64,000 nucleotides of DNA from the NCBI GenBank assembly GCA_000231825.2, contig JH720342.1:255635-319634 (forward strand), written 5' to 3'. Position numbers and translations under genes: made by a program. The notes below the pieces were generated by a model, which ran no database searches, was not told the origin of the DNA, and was given only the letters and a program-made list of their open reading frames with translations. Positions within the stretch are counted from its first letter, which is position 1, and each line of letters starts with the position of its first letter. Below, in pieces: positions 62,673 through 64,000 of the stretch. The stretch is from Tetrahymena elliotti 4EA (taxonomy: Eukaryota; Ciliophora; Oligohymenophorea; Hymenostomatida; Tetrahymenidae).

Positions 62673-64000
62673 TCAAAAAGAAGTATTTTTTGAGTTATTT
62701 TCTTTTTTATCACACATTTAAAAAGGAGATTATAAAGGCATTAGGATTTTTAGGTTATCTTGATAATACTTTTCTATGAATTATTAAGACTTTACAGAAT
62801 ACTCAACATCTTAGAATAAATAAGATCACTCTTTTCTGATAATTTCTTCAATTGAAATTTTTTTATTTCTTAACATAAGCTTTTATCTGTAATCTATTAA
62901 ACCTTACATATATTGAGGAGAAAGAGTAGCATGTGTGAGAGAAAGAATGTATCCTTTACCTTAGTAATTGTTTAATTTTTCAGTTAAATGTAGATTTCTT
63001 ACTTAATAGCAAACTTCAATAGGAAATCCATCAAAAGTGTTTATATTAGCAGTATAATTGTCTTATTCATTGAATTGAATAAATAAATTTATACCTTTTA
63101 AAGCTTAAATTACAACATCAGATTTTTCCTAAATTAAATCTATTTTTTAATTTCTTAGGATTAATGCTTTAAATGAATCACAATCTAAACCAAGAAAAGA
63201 GAGATAACTTTTAGAGAATCCAATATGAGCCAACTCAAATTCTTAGTTAATATAGTTATATCTTCCAATATTAAAGATAAAGAATTTATTATTCTCATTT
63301 TATTGAATTTGATCTATATAATCAAATGCCCACTTTACAAATTCTTAGAATTCCTTTTCTTTGAAACTTGTCATCTACTCATTTATTTTTTCAAATTAAT
63401 ATATTTGTTAAATGATTTTATCAAAATTTTCCAATTAATTGTAAATTTCTTATTTACTTAATTTTAAAATATTTTTATTCATCATTAAATCTACACATTC
63501 CTCAATTGATATAAATGGTACAAGTTTATCAATTTAATGATTAATATCAACAATAGCTAGATTGTGTCTCTCCTCTATCTTTACTATTCTTGTAGGATAA
63601 AATCCAAAGCTAATAGGAGTAAGACAGTAATAATATCTTAAAACTCCATCCTAAGTGATAAAAACTCCACAATTTAACTTAAATAATTCTTTTGAGAGAC
63701 TATTTTGAATAACAAATATCCTTTTACTTACTTGAATATTTTCCTTTTTTATTTTTTTTTGAATCCTCTTTTTTTTCTTTAATTCTTTTTTGGCTAGTAA
63801 TAAAGCTAGATCTATTTTATTATCTGAAGATTCATACTAATTACTTTCTAAATCATCTTCGCTATTATTTTTTTAGTCTCTTTGACTTTACGATACACAA
63901 GGAGAATTGTATTCAAATGGAACTAAAAATAACTTGGCATCATCATTCTCAATTGAATTCTAATTTTCAATATGACGATGACTGTCTTAACCAGAGTTTT
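62673..64000 (-). pseudogene. GRxNY/TFDGF-family protein, member 7, 5'-partial with in-frame TGA
   Basis: Open from the right window edge. A Lys-rich segment (KKELKKKKRIQKKIKK) leads into the core: GVFITQDGVLRYYY, a helical middle, NIGRYNY, LAHIGFSKSYLSFLGLD, LRNQKIDLI, NTFDGFPIEV and IDYRQKLM. At 62828-62826 a TGA stands exactly where the family has Leu (KEL), one base from TTA. The frame then continues for 50 codons with the conserved QDVEYSVKSQQFIEKYY to a second TGA at 62675-62673. Either the protein is truncated by about 50 residues, or this is a young pseudogene, a base error, or TGA readthrough. The start lies outside the window. Confidence 0.75.

Overview
The window looks like a ciliate nuclear (probably macronuclear) scaffold, closest in style to Tetrahymena or another oligohymenophorean. 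The DNA is extremely A+T-rich. Long reading frames appear only when TAA and TAG are read as glutamine and TGA is the sole stop. Introns are short, A+T-rich GT...AG, and intergenic DNA is full of simple repeats. All gene models below use that code (translation table 6); with the standard code almost nothing is visible. One run of N (37887-38841) is an assembly gap.

Layout. (1) 0-5 kb: a 78-bp tandem repeat and a minus-strand MFS transporter (FLVCR-like) of which eight membrane segments are visible. (2) 4.9-16.5 kb: two head-to-tail multi-exon paralogues, each with an N-terminal multi-span membrane domain and a C-terminal C3HC4 RING; the second has an acidic tract and a polyglutamine tract. (3) 17.1-22.8 kb: a minus-strand leucine-rich-repeat (LRR) gene built of 90-nt, one-repeat exons, with signs of decay, followed by a minus-strand 550-aa membrane protein. 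(4) 26-33 kb: two identical tRNA-Glu genes flanking a TA-flanked MITE, the first member of a multigene family of unknown function, and a VIT/VWA protein. (5) 33.8-37.9 kb: a second minus-strand LRR gene with at least 14 repeat exons, running into the gap. (6) 39.7-42.1 kb: initiator tRNA-Met and an unrecognised multi-exon minus-strand gene. (7) 43-47 kb: two tandem near-identical copies of the unknown family. (8) 48.1-50.5 kb: a seven-exon TLDc-domain gene with a myristoylation-type N-terminus. (9) 51.4-64 kb: four more copies of the unknown family, all on the minus strand, the last with an in-frame TGA and cut by the window edge; a pogo-like transposase relic and LRR relics lie among them.

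Main points of interest: the seven-member family (438-468 aa for complete copies, shared GRxNY, TFDGF and EYS/EKYY motifs, not recognised); LRR genes organised as one exon per repeat with exact 90-nt phase-symmetric exons, plus isolated relic exons elsewhere on both strands; and several short inverted-repeat elements with TA or 8-bp target duplications. No operon-like cooperation between neighbours can be inferred; the region is best read as a patchwork of locally duplicated gene families.
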